From the NCBI RefSeq assembly GCF_001625195.1, contig NC_054391.1:8198552-8262551 (forward strand): DNA of 64,000 nt, given 5' to 3'. Made by a program: the position numbers and the translations under genes. Positions 45,649 to 58,294 of this stretch are shown one piece after another (the first letter of the stretch is position 1; each line of letters opens with the position of its first letter). The notes beneath the pieces are model-generated. The model made no database searches. It was not told the origin of the DNA and saw nothing but the letters and a program-made list of their open reading frames with translations. This DNA is from Drechmeria coniospora. Taxonomy: Eukaryota > Ascomycota > Sordariomycetes > Hypocreales > Ophiocordycipitaceae.

Positions 45649-48600
45649 TAAACTAACTTAAGAAATTAAATAAATTTAACTAATTAAATAAGTAATTAAA
45701 GGATATTATTAGTTTCCTAGTTAGTAACTATAGCCTAACTGTTAGCTATATAGACTTACCTAATTCTTACTAAAACTTAAATACTAATTGTATATAAGAA
45801 TTAGAGATATTACCTAACTTAAATAATATTAATATACTATATAGTATTACTAATATTAATATATATTATAAGGGCTTAATCTATAATACTAACTTAACCT
45901 AATATTTAGTAAATAATTAGTCTAAGTTTTTAAGTTTTTAACTAATTATAAAATCCTAATTGAAACTATTATAACTAAAGGTAGTCCTATTTATTTTAGT
46001 AGAATTAAAAATATAGAATTTATAGTATTAATTAATACTAATCTATTAACCTATAGTACTCTTATACTAAAGGAAGTACTATATATTCCGAAACTAAAAG
46101 TTAATATTATTGGTAAGATATATTACTATAAATTAAAGGGAATACTTATAAAGGAATCCCTATATAATATAAACTAAAAAGTATATAGCTTACTAAATTT
46201 CTAAAGGTATAGCTTCTTTTTATAATAAGGTCTAAATATACCTACTTTTAATAAGTTAAATTTAGCCTACTTTAGCTATTATAGTAGCTATAGAATAGTA
46301 GTAGAAATTCCTTTATAATAACCTTTCTAGACTAATAAAGCAAAAGACTATATAGTACCTAAATTAGTACCTAGGTTAGTACCTAGATTAGTACTTAAGT
46401 TAGTACTTAGTCTAGTACTAAGACTAGGACCTAAACCAAGACTAAGTCCTAGCCTAACTACTAGTTCGGTTAGTTTAAGGGACCTTACTAAGGCTACCTT
46501 ATATAAAGACCCTATAAAGGACCTAGTCCCTATAGAGGCAATTAACCTACTAATAGTCCTAACTACTAGTATTAAGGAATAGGTTATTCTAACTATTAGT
46601 ACGGAATCTAGTAACTAGTCTTACTAAAGACTATTATAATAAGTAGGTATTTAGTATATTTAACTAAAATATATTAGTTTACTACTTTTAAAAAAGACTA
46701 ATAAAAATACTAATAGGCTACCTAACTTTATATCTATTAAGGTTACCGATTTTTAATATAATACTTATATATAGGCAAAATCTATAAGATAATAGTTAAG
46801 GGAACTAATTAAGGATTTAGACTATATACTTAACTTAATTAAAGGGGATATATTTAGGATTAAACCGATATCCTATAATTAAAAATCTATTAAATTAATA
46901 TTAATTAATTAAAAATCCTAACTCTATTAGGTATATATTATACTTAATAAGAAAGGACTAATAATCTTTAGGCTATAGAGAACTTCTTTTAAAGCTTAAA
47001 AATATACTATAGCTATTACCTATAAAGGCTATTCTATAATAAAAGACCTAAAATTAATATACTATTATAGAACTAGTTAGGTACTAAAGGAATCCTAATC
47101 GATATATCTTACCTATATACCCCTAAATAAAACAAACTTACTAAACGGTCTATATAAGTTATTTTAGACTAGCTATAAGTAACTATAATTTAGGCTAGCC
47201 TCTTACTTTTCCTTTAGTCTACTATACTTCCTACTATAGTTAATCTAGTTAACTATACTATAATTACTAATAGGGACCTAAGCCCTTACTAATTACTTAA
47301 GTAGGAATTATAAGGGCTAAAAATACTACTAAACCTTATAGCCTATAAGGCTATTAGTACTTACTATAAAGTCCTAATCCCTTATTAAAACCGGATTTAA
47401 AGTACTAAATTAATATAATGTATAGAACTAGTAAGGCTACTAGTAATACTAGGTTTAAGAATATACTTTATATATATACCTTCTAAAAGGGTAGTTACTA
47501 AAACTACCTTTCTAAAAGTCCTAAAAGGTATTAGCCCTATCTCCTAAGGACTTTAATAACTGTTAAGTCCTAGTCTCTAAGGACTAAAGTTAGAGGGAGA
47601 AATTAAGATAGAAGATTATATCTTACAAAATACCTTTAGTCCCCTAATACCTAGGGAGATAAAGGGGGTTAATAAACCTACTAGTCCTATTAGGACTAAT
47701 AGGCTTTAAGAAGCTAACGGACTAACTAGTCCTAGTAGGACTAGTATAATAAATGGGGTCCTAGCCTAGCTAATAGAGGATCTATTAGATACCTCCCTTC
47801 TAGATATACTAAAACTAAAAGATAACCCTAACCTAATAGATCTTAGCCTAGTGTATTAGATCCAGAACCTATACTATTATGCTAAAGTAAAGTAACTACT
47901 AAATAGTAGTAAGCCTACTAGCTAGAAGTAGGTACTTAAGTTAAATAATAAAGACTAATAGATAAGTTCTATATTCTTAGAATTCTAATAACTTATCTAA
48001 GTAGGGGTATTTTATTTTATTCCTCTTTAAAAATACTAATTAGTTAGAGATTTCTAAAAAGTAAACTTATACTATAAGTTAAAAAGGATTAGTAAAATAA
48101 CCCTATTAAATTTAAGGTATAACTAGTAGCTAAGGGATTTATATAAATTAAAGGCCTTAACTATATAGAGACTTTTATAACTATTAGTATTCTACCTACC
48201 TGAAGGATACTATTAGCCTTAGCTACCTAAAATAATTAGTACGTTAAGTATATTAATTTTATTAATACTTTCCTAAATAGTAAGCTACCTAAAGTTAATT
48301 ATCTTAAAATTCCTAAGAGACTAAAAATATTTATTAGTTTTAATAAGACCAATAACTTAGCTAAGCTACTAGTTAAGCTAGGCTATAACCTAATAGTTAA
48401 ATAAGGTATCCTTTTAAAAAAGGTACTCTATAGCCTAAAATAAGGACGAAAGGAGTAATAAGAGGTACTAGCTATACTACTATAATAATACGGACATAGC
48501 CCTCTTATATTTAATCCGGCTATTTACTATAATAGTACTACTAGTACTTATATAGTTAGCTATATTAATAATTACCTACTTATTGGACTAAACCTTATAT

Positions 48601-50300
48601 ATATTAATAAGTTAAAATAATAACTATATAAAGTTTACCTAATTAAAGACTTTAGGTAGGCCGCTTTCTTTTTAGGTATATAAATTAGTTAAATAACTAA
48701 GGGTATTACTCTTAGTTAAAAAGGGTATATTAAGGAAGCCCTATTCCAATTTAGGCTAAAGGAGACTAAAGTAATAGTAATACTACTATAGCTAGAAGTA
48801 CTTAAATAGGCTATTATAATACCCCTTCCTCTCTTACCTACTACTAATTAACTAGTATACTAATAAATAGTAGGGACTTTAATATCCCTTATACTATTAA
48901 CCTAACTAAATATAGCCTTTACTATATAATAGTTATCTTAGTATATATACTAAGCTACTAATCTATAGCTATTAGTTAGTAAGAACTTCCTTTAATATCT
49001 AAAAGGAACTATAAACCTAGCTATTTACTATTAGTCTAAGTCTAAAGCATTTAATCTATTTAAATTTTCTAATAGTAATTTTATTAGTAACTTAAATTCT
49101 TTTAAGTCTACTTATAGGTACCTCTTTACTTTAGTAGGTAGCCTAATTTACTAGAAATTAAAAAGGGTTAGTACTATTACTCTTTTTGCTATAGAGGTAA
49201 AATTAAATACCCTATTAAAAACTATTTAGAAACTTAAATAGCTAGATAGTCTATTTACCAAAATAAGTAAAGGACTTAAAAAGCCTATCTTACTATTATA
49301 CTATAATAATAAATCTATTTCTAATACTAATAATCCTAATTAGTATAATTAAATAAAGTATATACTACTATAGTTTTAGTATATCCAGTAAGAAGTAACT
49401 AATGGCCTAGCTAAAATTAGCTACTTTAATACTAAGTCTATACCTACCGATAGCCTTACTAAGGCTCTTATTATTAATTTCTTTTAATACTACCTTAGCC
49501 TACTAGGTCTCTAAGGGATCCCTATTTAGTAATAGTTATACTAAGTAAATAGAGGGGGTATTAAAATACTAGTATTTATACTAGTAAGACTACCTAAATA
49601 GTATACTATCTTATTAATACTAATAGTGTTACTATTAGTAAAGATACTATACTATACTATAAGCATTAGTATGTATATAGAGTTAAATAATAGTATATAA
49701 TATACTATTTCTCTAAACTATAACTCGGAGCAATAGGTAGTAGTACTACTACCGACTAACTTACTACTATAATACAACCCGTATATATAGTAGCCAGTCA
49801 ATTACTAAAGCCAATTAATCGGAACGATAATTACCGCTCTCCTAACTACTACTAGCTCATACTAGCCTATAATACTACTATTGGCTACTTAGTTATTATA
49901 TAATGGAATTAGCTAACCTTATAACTAAAATAAGCTATCTAACTTTATAATAGAGACAGCTAACTATTATATAGCTAAAACAGCTTTCTAACTGTATAAT
50001 TAATTTGGCTATTAAGCTATAACATAATAGTATGTCCGACTAAGCCGTTAAGCAATAGAAACGGCAATCTGTCTAGACCTATTAGGTATTAATTCTATAG
50101 ATATAAATAGCTACTCTTTTCCTATACAATAGCTAGAAGAAATATTATATTCGTTTATATAATTTAGTACTACTAATTATATACTCTTACTTAGTTACTA
50201 ACTAGTACCTCTTATTACTATTACTAATAGTATATTTAATTCCTTAGTCCGTATAATATACTTTTACTACCCCCTCCTCTTACGTATATAAATTGCTAGA
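45649..50300 (+). mobile_element. 5'-truncated Copia relic (family A internal), heavily RIPed
   Basis: Starts inside the end of gag and runs through protease (about 45890), linker, integrase (about 46870-47200), reverse transcriptase (about 48080-48700) and RNase H (about 49060-49460) to the 3' LTR at 49559. It is collinear with 13330-18706 but with far more TAA/TAG codons. Its 5' end is replaced by the Gypsy LTR. Confidence 0.85.
49559..50300 (+). repeat. 3' LTR of the truncated Copia (742 bp, A1-like)
   Basis: Follows AAATAGAGGGGG, starts TATTAAAATACTAG and ends TTGCTAGA. It has the A1-type middle (AGCCAGTC, CGGAACGAT) but an A2-like last segment. Confidence 0.8.
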
Positions 50301-51230
50301 ATAGTAGCTATAATAGCTATAGTAGTTATAGCAGTCTATTGTACTAATGCGCTAATGGGCCTATAATGGGGTTAAAGTCCGGGTAGTTAGTTACATAACG
50401 GTATCTATATATATACCTATTTAAGTAAGTACAGAGGACACCTAGTAGTTTATAACAATAGTATTAAGAACACTAATAGATTTATTCTGCCCTATCTTAC
50501 AATCCTTAATTCATTAGAGCCCTAGTCCGGGCGGCCCCCCTTTTCCTCTATTGCATTATAGTCCTAGTCCTTTAATTTAATAACTTATGAGCTATTTATT
50601 TAAGATATATTGCGAATAAAAATACCTAGTACCAAACGCAAGAGCATATAAGTAATAGGACGAACTAGAAATACCGGAAGGCTAAAAACCTTTTATTACG
50701 GTATATCAAAACTATATATAATTAGTATATTAATTAGAAGTAAATAAGAAAGCAATTTATAATACAAACTAGCACTAGAGATTGGACTAGGGAAGAAACA
50801 ATAGTATATATTAATTGGGATAAGACTAAAAACAACCGCTTTAATAATAAGTTAGCTAATATAATTTTTATACAGCCTCTTTTAATAAGGCGAGGTATTA
50901 ATAGAATCTACAGTAACAAGACATTAAGGAAGATATTAAGGAACAATAAGAATTATACTCAAGATAATTACTTGTATGTATCTTTTTGTATTGTATAGGC
51001 GCTATTATTCTATAGCGGGGCGTTGTAGGGCGCTAGGCGTAAAGTCGTGTAAATAGAGAAAACGGGTCGTATAATTAGGAATACTCGTACGGAGTACTTA
51101 CTTAATAGTACTTGCTGTCTGTTCCCTCAGGTGCACTTACTACAGTACTGTACTTATATTCGTACTCCTACAGAGTACTTACATCAGCACTAATGCAGTA
51201 CTTGCTCAGTACTCCGTACTCCGTGCGCTT
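50301..51230. other. Intergenic border with an old coding-like remnant
   Basis: Moderately AT-rich. At about 50771-50998 a plus-strand frame without an ATG stays open and reads STRDWTREETIVYINWDK and on to a stop near 50998. It looks like part of a once-coding sequence, but I cannot assign a family with confidence. Composition normalises at about 51050-51200. Confidence 0.35.
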
Positions 51231-52001
51231 ATTTGTTTTGTATGAAAGTACATTACATGTACTGTACGTCGAGGAATGAAAAAATGGTATGCTCGATAAT
51301 CAGCATCGCAACTCCACATTCGTCCACAATACCATCTCGCTCATCGACGCGCCACCCCTCCCGACTAAGTGCATATTGCGGTATGAGAAATGCCATCAAA
51401 ATCAGGCTGATTAATCGAAGAGAACCCGGCGTCAACGAGGTGAGAGCCGAGCGCGTTCGTTTGTGTCATGCTTGGTTGCTTTGGCTGGTTCGGCGCATCT
51501 CGGTAGCGGTCGCGGCTTCGTCCGCTTATCCGTGCAGTCGCGCTTTGTTCCTCATGGTTATCAATCAAATATGTCGCTTGGGAAAGCTCCCTCGGGTTGT
51601 CACTTCCGCCTCCTGCTCTGCAAACTTGAGTGAACCGGCATCACCATTCGTTTCCATGGATGTCCGGGCAGGTAGGCAGGCAAGGCCTATCAAGCAAGGT
51701 GGGAATCCCGAGGGTCACTAGCGGCTCAGCGTACAAGTACGCCGTTCTGCTGTACCAGTATGATGCTGGAGCCTTCGGGTTGGGATCCATCGTGGAATCT
51801 CAACCACTCGCTCAGAACTTCTCCATTAGCACCCATTCCCAACGAGAAACACAAACTCCCTGTCACATACGTACATCGATACAATTCGTTCCCCCGCGTG
51901 TTGGGCAACCCTTTTTTCTTCCAACGAGTGGCTGTCCATCAGCCCAGGCTGTGCACATTGTACTGCCTTCATCTTATCTTTCTCGCCCCGGGTTAACAAC
52001 A
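51231..52001 (+). promoter_or_regulatory. Upstream region and 5' UTR of the ING/PHD gene
   Basis: No conserved ORF; the open frames here do not resemble known proteins. The last 50 bases are pyrimidine-rich (CTTATCTTTCTCGCCCC) and lead to AACAACAATGCC, a good fungal start context. Confidence 0.55.
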
Positions 52002-53333
52002 ATGCCTAGAGATGATCTGTCCATTGACTTTGTTAAAAAGATGCCTCAAATCGAACCCCTCGATCCCGGCCTGATCCTCGACGACTGGATTAATCGCGTT
52101 CAGAACCTACCTGAGGAGATACGGTTCATGCAGGATGAAATTGCCGACAAAGACCGCCAATACAATGAATGCATTCGCTTGATCGAGGATCGCGACGGCA
52201 AGATACAGAAGTGGATTAAATCCAACGGAAGCCACGAGACGAACCCTAAAGAAAATAATTTACGCGCTCAAATTCGTGACAACTACGCTCGCGCTGATCA
52301 GCTCTCCCAGGACAAGATAATCCTAGTCCAGAGGCTACAAGTCAACCTGGACAAACATCTGCGCAGCCTCGATGTTCAAATCAAGTTACTATACGACCGC
52401 GCGGAGCCTGGCTTCACAGATCCGGACGAAGTGCCCTCGCTCCTTCGCGCCAGCACAGCCAACCTCTCTAACCCAGCCATCCGTTCCGTGAATCCTTCGA
52501 CAGATATCGCTCCCGCTGGACCTACACACTTGCCACTGACCCCAATCCAGACCTCCAACCCAGCTACAACACGCTTGCCAACTCACCCGGGAATCCGACA
52601 GGCCCAGGCTCAGCAAAATTTCCCCCAGCACGCGGCATCTGCCCCCGCTACACCAGCCACTAATACCATAAATCGACAACACCGAGAGAGTTCGGCCGGT
52701 CCAGCAACGAAGCGTGGGCTTCGGGTCAACACCACCCTCGGGAATGTTCCTACTGCCTCAAGTGGTTTGGCAAGGCACTCGTCGCTTGGTCCAAACACCC
52801 CCAAGAGTGGGTCTGCTCCTGCGGCAAACAGCACCACCCGAGCAGGTAGTGCTGGGCCGCGCGCTGCATCTGTCAAGACTGCATCTGCTGTTGGGAGCCG
52901 ACGGGGGACGCCTATCACAACGGGGCGTAAGAAGCCCCCAAACAAGTCTTCGTTGTCGCGCGTGAAGAAGGCGTCGAATAGAAACTCCCCGGCGTCGACG
53001 GCAGATAGTGATTTGTCCGAGGCAGAGAGTATTGGTGCCGAATATGAGGATGGCGCCATCGATGGCCGATCTCGGGACACGCCGATTGCGGAGGGTAAGG
53101 ACGCAGATGGTGATGAGGCTATTAAGGATGCTGAAGACGAGGACGAGGAGGCTGGCGACGACAAGAAGTATTGTCTTTGCCATCATGTGAGCTATGGCAA
53201 CATGGTGGCATGTGACAACGACAATTGCCCCTATGAGTGGTTTCATTGGTCGTGTGTTGGGCTTAAGAACGAACCCAACGGAACATGGTATTGTCCTGTC
53301 TGCGCAGAGAAGTTCCAGAAGAAGAGCAAGTAA
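52002..53333 (+). CDS. YNG2: ING-family PHD-finger protein, NuA4 subunit type (Yng2-like)
   Basis: Single exon, 443 residues from the ATG at 52002. The frame is open upstream to 51630, but homology starts at [15 protein letters not shown]. Residues 1-130 form the helical ING N-terminal domain ([58 protein letters not shown]). About 250 residues of Ser/Thr/Pro/Ala-rich linker with a basic patch ([20 protein letters not shown]) and an acidic stretch follow. The PHD finger is at about 390-437 with the C4HC3 ligands visible ([20 protein letters not shown], then FHWSC and WYCPVC), and a lysine-rich tail closes the protein. ING PHD fingers bind H3K4me3 and tether the NuA4 acetyltransferase. It is convergent with HPM1 across 236 bp. 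Confidence 0.95.
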   Translation: MPRDDLSIDFVKKMPQIEPLDPGLILDDWINRVQNLPEEIRFMQDEIADKDRQYNECIRLIEDRDGKIQKWIKSNGSHETNPKENNLRAQIRDNYARADQLSQDKIILVQRLQVNLDKHLRSLDVQIKLLYDRAEPGFTDPDEVPSLLRASTANLSNPAIRSVNPSTDIAPAGPTHLPLTPIQTSNPATTRLPTHPGIRQAQAQQNFPQHAASAPATPATNTINRQHRESSAGPATKRGLRVNTTLGNVPTASSGLARHSSLGPNTPKSGSAPAANSTTRAGSAGPRAASVKTASAVGSRRGTPITTGRKKPPNKSSLSRVKKASNRNSPASTADSDLSEAESIGAEYEDGAIDGRSRDTPIAEGKDADGDEAIKDAEDEDEEAGDDKKYCLCHHVSYGNMVACDNDNCPYEWFHWSCVGLKNEPNGTWYCPVCAEKFQKKSK

Positions 53334-53569
53334 ACGTCATGTCCTTCGGGATTGTCTTTGCTTGTGCGTGACGAATTGCGTCTATAGTGTTTGGCAAGCG
53401 ATGGACGAATGAGAAAAAGACTTCTGGTATATGAAGCCAACAGTGCGCACAAAGGTTGTTCTCGTTCATTTTGAAGTATGGGGAGCAATGGGTCCGAGGT
53501 GATGCTGGCCATTATTACACCTTGACCGCTTCGGTCGCGACTCTTTTCACCCGTTCCGATTCTCCACTA

Positions 53570-54773
53570 TCAGGAAATGCAGGGCATACCATCTCGGGTT
53601 GGGGCGTGGCAGTGGACAACGCCGCGGGCAACGCCCGCGGTTTCTTCTCTTTTCCATGTGATGATGCCGCCTTTTCCCCGCGCCCTTTCTACGAAGTCGT
53701 CGAGCGAGCCACCAACACCAAAGTACAACCTTTTGGCTGCCACAAAGGCACTTGCCTCGGCTGACAATGCCATCTGTTCATGACTCAGAAGCGCAAAAAC
53801 CGTTTCGGTGAAGGCTTGCAGCGCGAATGGCGAATATATTGTCTCGGCACCCAAGATGAGGGTGACTGGGGTTGATTTCGAGACTTCTGCAGTCGTAGTT
53901 GAGGCCGGTAGGCTGTATAGAAGCTGAATGAACTCCTTGCACCAGCCGCCAGAGATGAATGACAGCTGAATTTTTCGTTCGAGGAGATACAGTTTGAAGG
54001 CCTCTAGCAGTTCCGGTGTGATTTCCAGTTCTTCGTCCAGAGAGAAAGCGTCTTCCAAAGTTGCATGGCTTTGCTGGTGTTGGAAAGCCCACGCAAGTAG
54101 AAAATTTGGAAGGGTGATAAGCTGAAGGACGGAAGGGTTATAGTCGGCCATGACAAATGTAAGGGGTTGAGCTTGCGAGGATTGTAGAGCCATGGCCCGT
54201 TGGAAGACAGCGATCGAAGGCAGGGCCGTTCCACAGCCTAGCTAGTAATCTCAAAGCATGTTAGCAGCTGGCCTCAGGTCTTGCCAACTGTTCGGGCCCC
54301 AAGTCTGGAACTCGTACCTCGATAATACGAGATGGGCGGCCGTACAGAGAAGATTGTAGGTTCTCGCTCGCCAGCACCTTGATCAGGTCTACACTACTCT
54401 CCCAGCTCTTGAAACCGCCCTCGTAGATCCCCGTCTTCACATCATGCTCCCCAAGTCCCTCACGATGCACGTCCCCTTCCTCTTCGGCCATAAGTTGTAC
54501 ACGTACGTCCCATAACTCCCTTCGGGGAACAAAGAGGACAGAGCCATCGTCAAGATCCACCTCAAGACGATTAAAGGCAATTTTTGAAGGTAATAGGGAG
54601 AGCAGTTCCGTGAGGGGATGGTGCCTCGGCGGCAACTGGGGTTTCCCGGGAATGGGGAATGCGTCGGCTGGTGCTGATGCTGGGAAGTTGGCTGCAACTG
54701 GTGACAGGAACTCACCCTGGCTGTGGACAACCGCGTCAATATCGTCACCAGAAAACCCAAACTCAAAGACCAT
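53570..54773 (-). CDS. HPM1: Protein-histidine N-methyltransferase (Hpm1/METTL18 family)
   Basis: Two exons, 54318-54773 and 53570-54241, joined across a 76-nt intron (donor GTACGA, branch TGCTAACAT, acceptor ACTAG), giving 375 residues, close to the yeast protein. Exon 1 begins MVFEFGFSGDDID and contains YEGGFKSWESSVDLIKVL (about residues 117-134). The intron falls just before the SAM-binding motif LGCGTALPSIAVFQ (residues 153-166); the acidic loop is ADYNP near 184-188. Hpm1 methylates a histidine of ribosomal protein L3 and affects 60S biogenesis and translation. A longer frame reaches upstream to 54905, but the start at 54773 matches the family. No damage was seen. Confidence 0.94.
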
Positions 54774-55115
54774 GTTAACAAGCGATAGTTGCACTGATAT
54801 CAAATGTTGTGGTTTGGGGGCAGTTCTAGCACGATAGTCCTTCGCGAATGGTACTCGTGCCACGCCCCACCTAAAGGTGGTTCTCACTACTGCTACAGCG
54901 CGCATATCACCGGATTGCGCACTTCAGTAATAGCTTCCAATTCAACCCTGTTTTATACTACGAAGACCGCACTTTCCATTACAGACCTATATATATCCCA
55001 ATACTCTATTGCTCCGCCATTTCCGTACCTTTTTTGCAGTATCAATAAATACCCTTTTCGCTGCGGAGTATAGTATAGACTTTCTTCTCTATACCTACCT
55101 TCTTATAAGCCTACG
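54774..55115. other. Upstream region of HPM1 and right border of island 2
   Basis: Balanced to about 55075, then TA-rich. The plus-strand open frame at 54804-55073 has no recognisable domain and is treated as chance. Confidence 0.5.
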
Positions 55116-55293
55116 TATTATAGTACTAGGCTACGCCCCCGACTATATAATATAAGACAAAGGAAACTATAGACCTACTTAAGAGGTTTAGATATAAGGG
55201 AAGCCCTAACTTATAAAGTAGCCTCCCTTCCTTTATGTCTTTTAATAATCTTTATTTAAATTCCAAGAGCAGTTGCTTAGTAATTCTATAATA
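55116..55293 (+). repeat. Solo LTR, family G, degraded
   Basis: Starts TATTATAGTACTAGGC and ends TTCTATAATA. The body matches other G copies (GAAGCCCTAACTTATAAAGT, CTTTTAATAA). The flanks CTACG and TTTAA do not match, so the ends may be altered. Confidence 0.65.
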
Positions 55294-55472
55294 TTTAAAA
55301 GATTTTAAAAAGATTTTACTTATACTAATTAGAGAGAAAATAAGACCTAATTATTAAAAGTAAGAATAGAAAATAAGAAGGCTAAGGAATTTAGGTTTTA
55401 GTAAGTAATAAAGGACTTTATAGCAAATTTCTATATATATTATTGCTAAATATAACTCTAAATAGAATTATA
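55294..55472. other. AT-rich spacer between two family G LTRs
   Basis: Purine-rich and TA-rich, with no recognisable feature. Confidence 0.4.
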
Positions 55473-55655
55473 TATTATAGAGTTACTAGGCAACTACTCT
55501 AGGAATCTTAATAAAGTTTATTAAAAGACTTAAAGGAAGGAAAACTACTTATCTATTGGGGCCTTTAGTTTGTATAAGCCTTTTAGGTAGGTTTATTGTC
55601 TTCCTTTATTATACTTATGTCCTTCTTATATTAGGCTTAGCCTGATACTATAATA
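55473..55655 (-). mobile_element. Solo LTR, family G, reverse (183 bp), TSD TTATA
   Basis: Left edge TATTATAGAGTT, right edge ATACTATAATA, TTATA at 55468-55472 and 55656-55660. Confidence 0.8.
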
Positions 55656-55913
55656 TTATACTTCGTACAAATTAAACCCCTACAGTAGGGAACTTATTAA
55701 TAAGTGCAATAGGACTTAGGGCTACTGCTAGCTCTACCAATACATGTTGAAAATCCTAGTATTTATACTAGTAAGTATTAAGAATACTAGTATTCATACT
55801 TATACGAATAGCCAATAGGATAGTCTCCTATATACTACCTAGAGCTAGAGCTATGCGTCCCTACTACTTACAGTTACTAGCTGCAGTACTACTACTAGCA
55901 AAAACGCTATTAC

Positions 55914-56088
55914 TGTTATAGTATTGGGCTTAGCCCGATATAGGATATAGAATAGAGGGAACTAACGGACCTACTAAGGGAATGCATACAAACTAGAAGC
56001 CCTAACTATTAAGTAGTTTTCCCTTCTTTAAGTCTTTTAATAAATATTATTAAGAGTCCTAGAGCAGTAGCTTAGTAATTCTATAACA
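55914..56088 (+). mobile_element. Solo LTR, family G (175 bp), TSD ATTAC
   Basis: TGTTATAGTATTGGGC start, TTCTATAACA end, exact ATTAC repeats at 55909-55913 and 56089-56093. Confidence 0.9.
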
Positions 56089-56158
56089 ATTACTATACAA
56101 TCTATACAGGTAGTATTAACTCAATTATATATTAACTTATAATACTACGTTAATCTAT

Positions 56159-56334
56159 TATTATAGAGTTACTAGGTAGCTGCTCTAGGAATCTTAATAA
56201 AGTTTATTCAAAGACTTATAGGAAGGAAGACTACTTATCGGCTTAGGCTTCCTTTCTATATACACTCCTTGGGTAGGTCTAGGGCCTCTCTTTGTCTTAT
56301 ATTATACAATTGGGCTTAGCCTAATACTATAATA
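56159..56334 (-). mobile_element. Solo LTR, family G, reverse (176 bp), TSD YCTAT
   Basis: TATTATAGAGTT left edge, ATACTATAATA right edge; flanks TCTAT and CCTAT differ by one C/T change. Confidence 0.78.
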
Positions 56335-56675
56335 CCTATAACCTAATGGTAACTACTAGTATACTGTTAGCCAAGTAGTTAAGTATATTACTAAATAGGA
56401 ACTCTATACTGCTTCTAGCAGTAACTATACAACAGTACATAAGCAGCTATACTACTACTCGAGTTCAACTAGTATTATTGGCGTTAAGTAGATTACAGAG
56501 ACAATCGACTAATAGTCAATTAATTATACTACTAACTATTAACTAAATATTCTACTAACTAGTTGTATTGGCTAACTAGCTATTCGGAGCGGCTAATTAA
56601 ACAGACTAATAGGTTATTCAGAGCAACTAGTCGAATAGACTAACAGACTGTACTGAATTGCTAAATGTACAGATT

Positions 56676-56899
56676 TGTTATAGTATTAGGCTACGCCTAA
56701 TTATAATATAAGACAAGGGAGGGAGACAATAGTATCTTAAGGTAAGGGAAACAATAAGGGAAAAGACAAGGGAGACTATAAATAAAGAGACTATAGGATA
56801 TAAAGGAAACCCCAACCTATAAGTAGCCCTCCCTTTTAGGAGGTCCTTTAATAAATATTATTGAGGTTCCTAAAGCAGCTGCCTAGTAACTCTGTAATA
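56676..56899 (+). mobile_element. Solo LTR, family G (224 bp), TSD RGATT
   Basis: TGTTATAGTATTAGGC start, ACTCTGTAATA end; flanks AGATT (56671-56675) and GGATT (56900-56904) differ by one G/A change. It contains the hairpin ATTAGGC-TAC-GCCTAAT. Confidence 0.85.
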
Positions 56900-57225
56900 G
56901 GATTAATAGATTGTTCGGAAGAAGCCAATATCTATTTCCCAATCTATATAGTTATTACTAGTCGAGGTACTACTTCCTAAATATAAATAGTACTATCCTT
57001 CCTGTACTTTTCTTAAATACTTAATTGTACTGCGTTTTTATAATCGTACCCTATATACTATAATTGCATACTTACTATTATAACCGTATTGTATATATTG
57101 TATTATTGTACTTCTTGCCTAGTTACTAACTGGTTCCTATTACGTTGTTACTAATGGCCTGGTTAATTCCCTAGTCTGTACGATATACTTCTAACTGTCC
57201 CTTCTTGCAAATTGTATAACTATAA

Positions 57226-57825
57226 AGAATAGGAGATATAATAATAATAGTTATATAGTAGTTAAAGCAGTACTGAACTATTTCGCACTCTTTATCAATA
57301 TCTTAATATTATTATTATTATCTGCAATAAGTAATGTGTTTATTCTGGATAACATAAATAACAAGTAGTAGTTACTATGCAGCTACGTCCCCTATACGAG
57401 TCCAGCAGATACTTCGTTCCCAATATCAATAAATGCAGCGTTCTGGAAGAAAGTGAAGTCAACTATCCTAGTGCTCTTTTGAATGGGTTCTGTACTGGTT
57501 TCGGTATTGGGAATGCAGCTACACCTGGTGCCTGGGGGAAGGGAGAGGGGCATTCATATATAACTGGACTAGGAGATTCATTGTCTTCGACGACTTAGGC
57601 ACTTGTATTAGGAATAGGGAGTGAGGCAGCGTTGGGCCAATGATGGAAATCCGATCGTTAAGTAGCCCAGGTTGCTAACCTGCAGTGGATGCTTTCGGTG
57701 GTATTATCAACGCTCACCCGGTTGCCTTATGTAAAACAAAGGCGAAGAAATCGGGGTCAGCATAATGTGTCTAGGTTAACCGCTTAACTTGTCTGCAGAC
57801 GAAATGAATGCAACCCTAACTGCCT
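57226..57825. other. Left border of island 3 and 3' flank of EMC5
   Basis: Composition becomes balanced at about 57370. A 73-codon plus-strand frame (57377-57598) has no recognisable domain and may be chance. The rest is probably 3' UTR and terminator of EMC5. Confidence 0.45.
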
Positions 57826-58294
57826 TCATTCATTCCACTTTACCCACCGAGCAAACTCTTGTCGTTGTTTTCGAATATCGACGAACCCTTGCCGACTATC
57901 CAAAACTCCAAAGGGGCTGCCGCAATAATCCCTTTCCGCCTCACCCAAACCATCACGAAACCCCACACGACCCCCGCGCTCAATCTTACCAGACCAAACG
58001 TGCCATTGTACAGGGCGTAATTTCGGCGTGCCGAGAACCAGGCCGAGGCAGATAGCTAATGTCGCTATGATGGCCTCTGTGCAGATGTCGATTGGGAGGG
58101 AACAACCCGGATGCTGCTGGAACGCATGGCTCCCAAATGTCGACAGAAGAGTAGCGTATTCTTGGGCAGAGTAGCAACTGGAAGAGGAAGGTTAGGAGGC
58201 AAATCAGTGTACGATGAAAAGGGAAGGTGTCGCACGAATGGGCCAGGAGAAGGAGGCCAGCTACAGTCACCGCACGCGATATCCACATCATCAT
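57826..58294 (-). CDS. EMC5: ER membrane protein complex subunit 5 (EMC5, MMgT family)
   Basis: Two exons, 58236-58294 and 57826-58177, with a 58-nt intron (GTGCGA to TTCCAG), total 411 nt, 136 residues. Exon 1 encodes the first membrane span (WISRAVTVAGLLLLAH), and the intron splits the codon just before CYSAQEYATL. A second span follows (AIIATLAICLGLVLGTPKL), then the conserved WHVWSGKIE, GFVDIRKQRQEFARWV near the C-terminus. Three ATGs lie in a row (58294, 58291, 58288); the first is taken. EMC5 is part of the EMC core that inserts tail-anchored and multipass proteins in the ER membrane; older work names the family magnesium transporters. It is the only gene in this 1.1-kb island. Confidence 0.92.

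Larger units (their letters stand above)
55745..57225 (+). repeat. Solo LTR of a third Copia-like type (C), with three nested family G LTRs
   Basis: Starts TGTTGAAAATCCTAG followed by TATTTATACTAGTAAG, like the A and B LTRs. It keeps the paired palindrome block (CTAGTTACTAACTGG near 57118, GTTGTTACTAATGGC) and the GTACGATATACTTC segment near the end. The right edge is uncertain (57205-57230). Removing the inserts leaves about 900 bp. Confidence 0.65.

Noticed and set aside
51233..51721. 162-codon ORF upstream of the ING/PHD gene
   Set aside because: It has no recognisable domain and overlaps other long frames; best explained as 5' region of the downstream gene.
57377..57598. 73-codon plus-strand ORF near EMC5
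   Set aside because: No domain; likely chance in balanced sequence. Kept only as a remark in the flank entry.
57640..57730. tRNA-like stem GGTTGCTAACC near EMC5
   Set aside because: No acceptor stem, T-arm or anticodon loop of the right spacing could be found around it.
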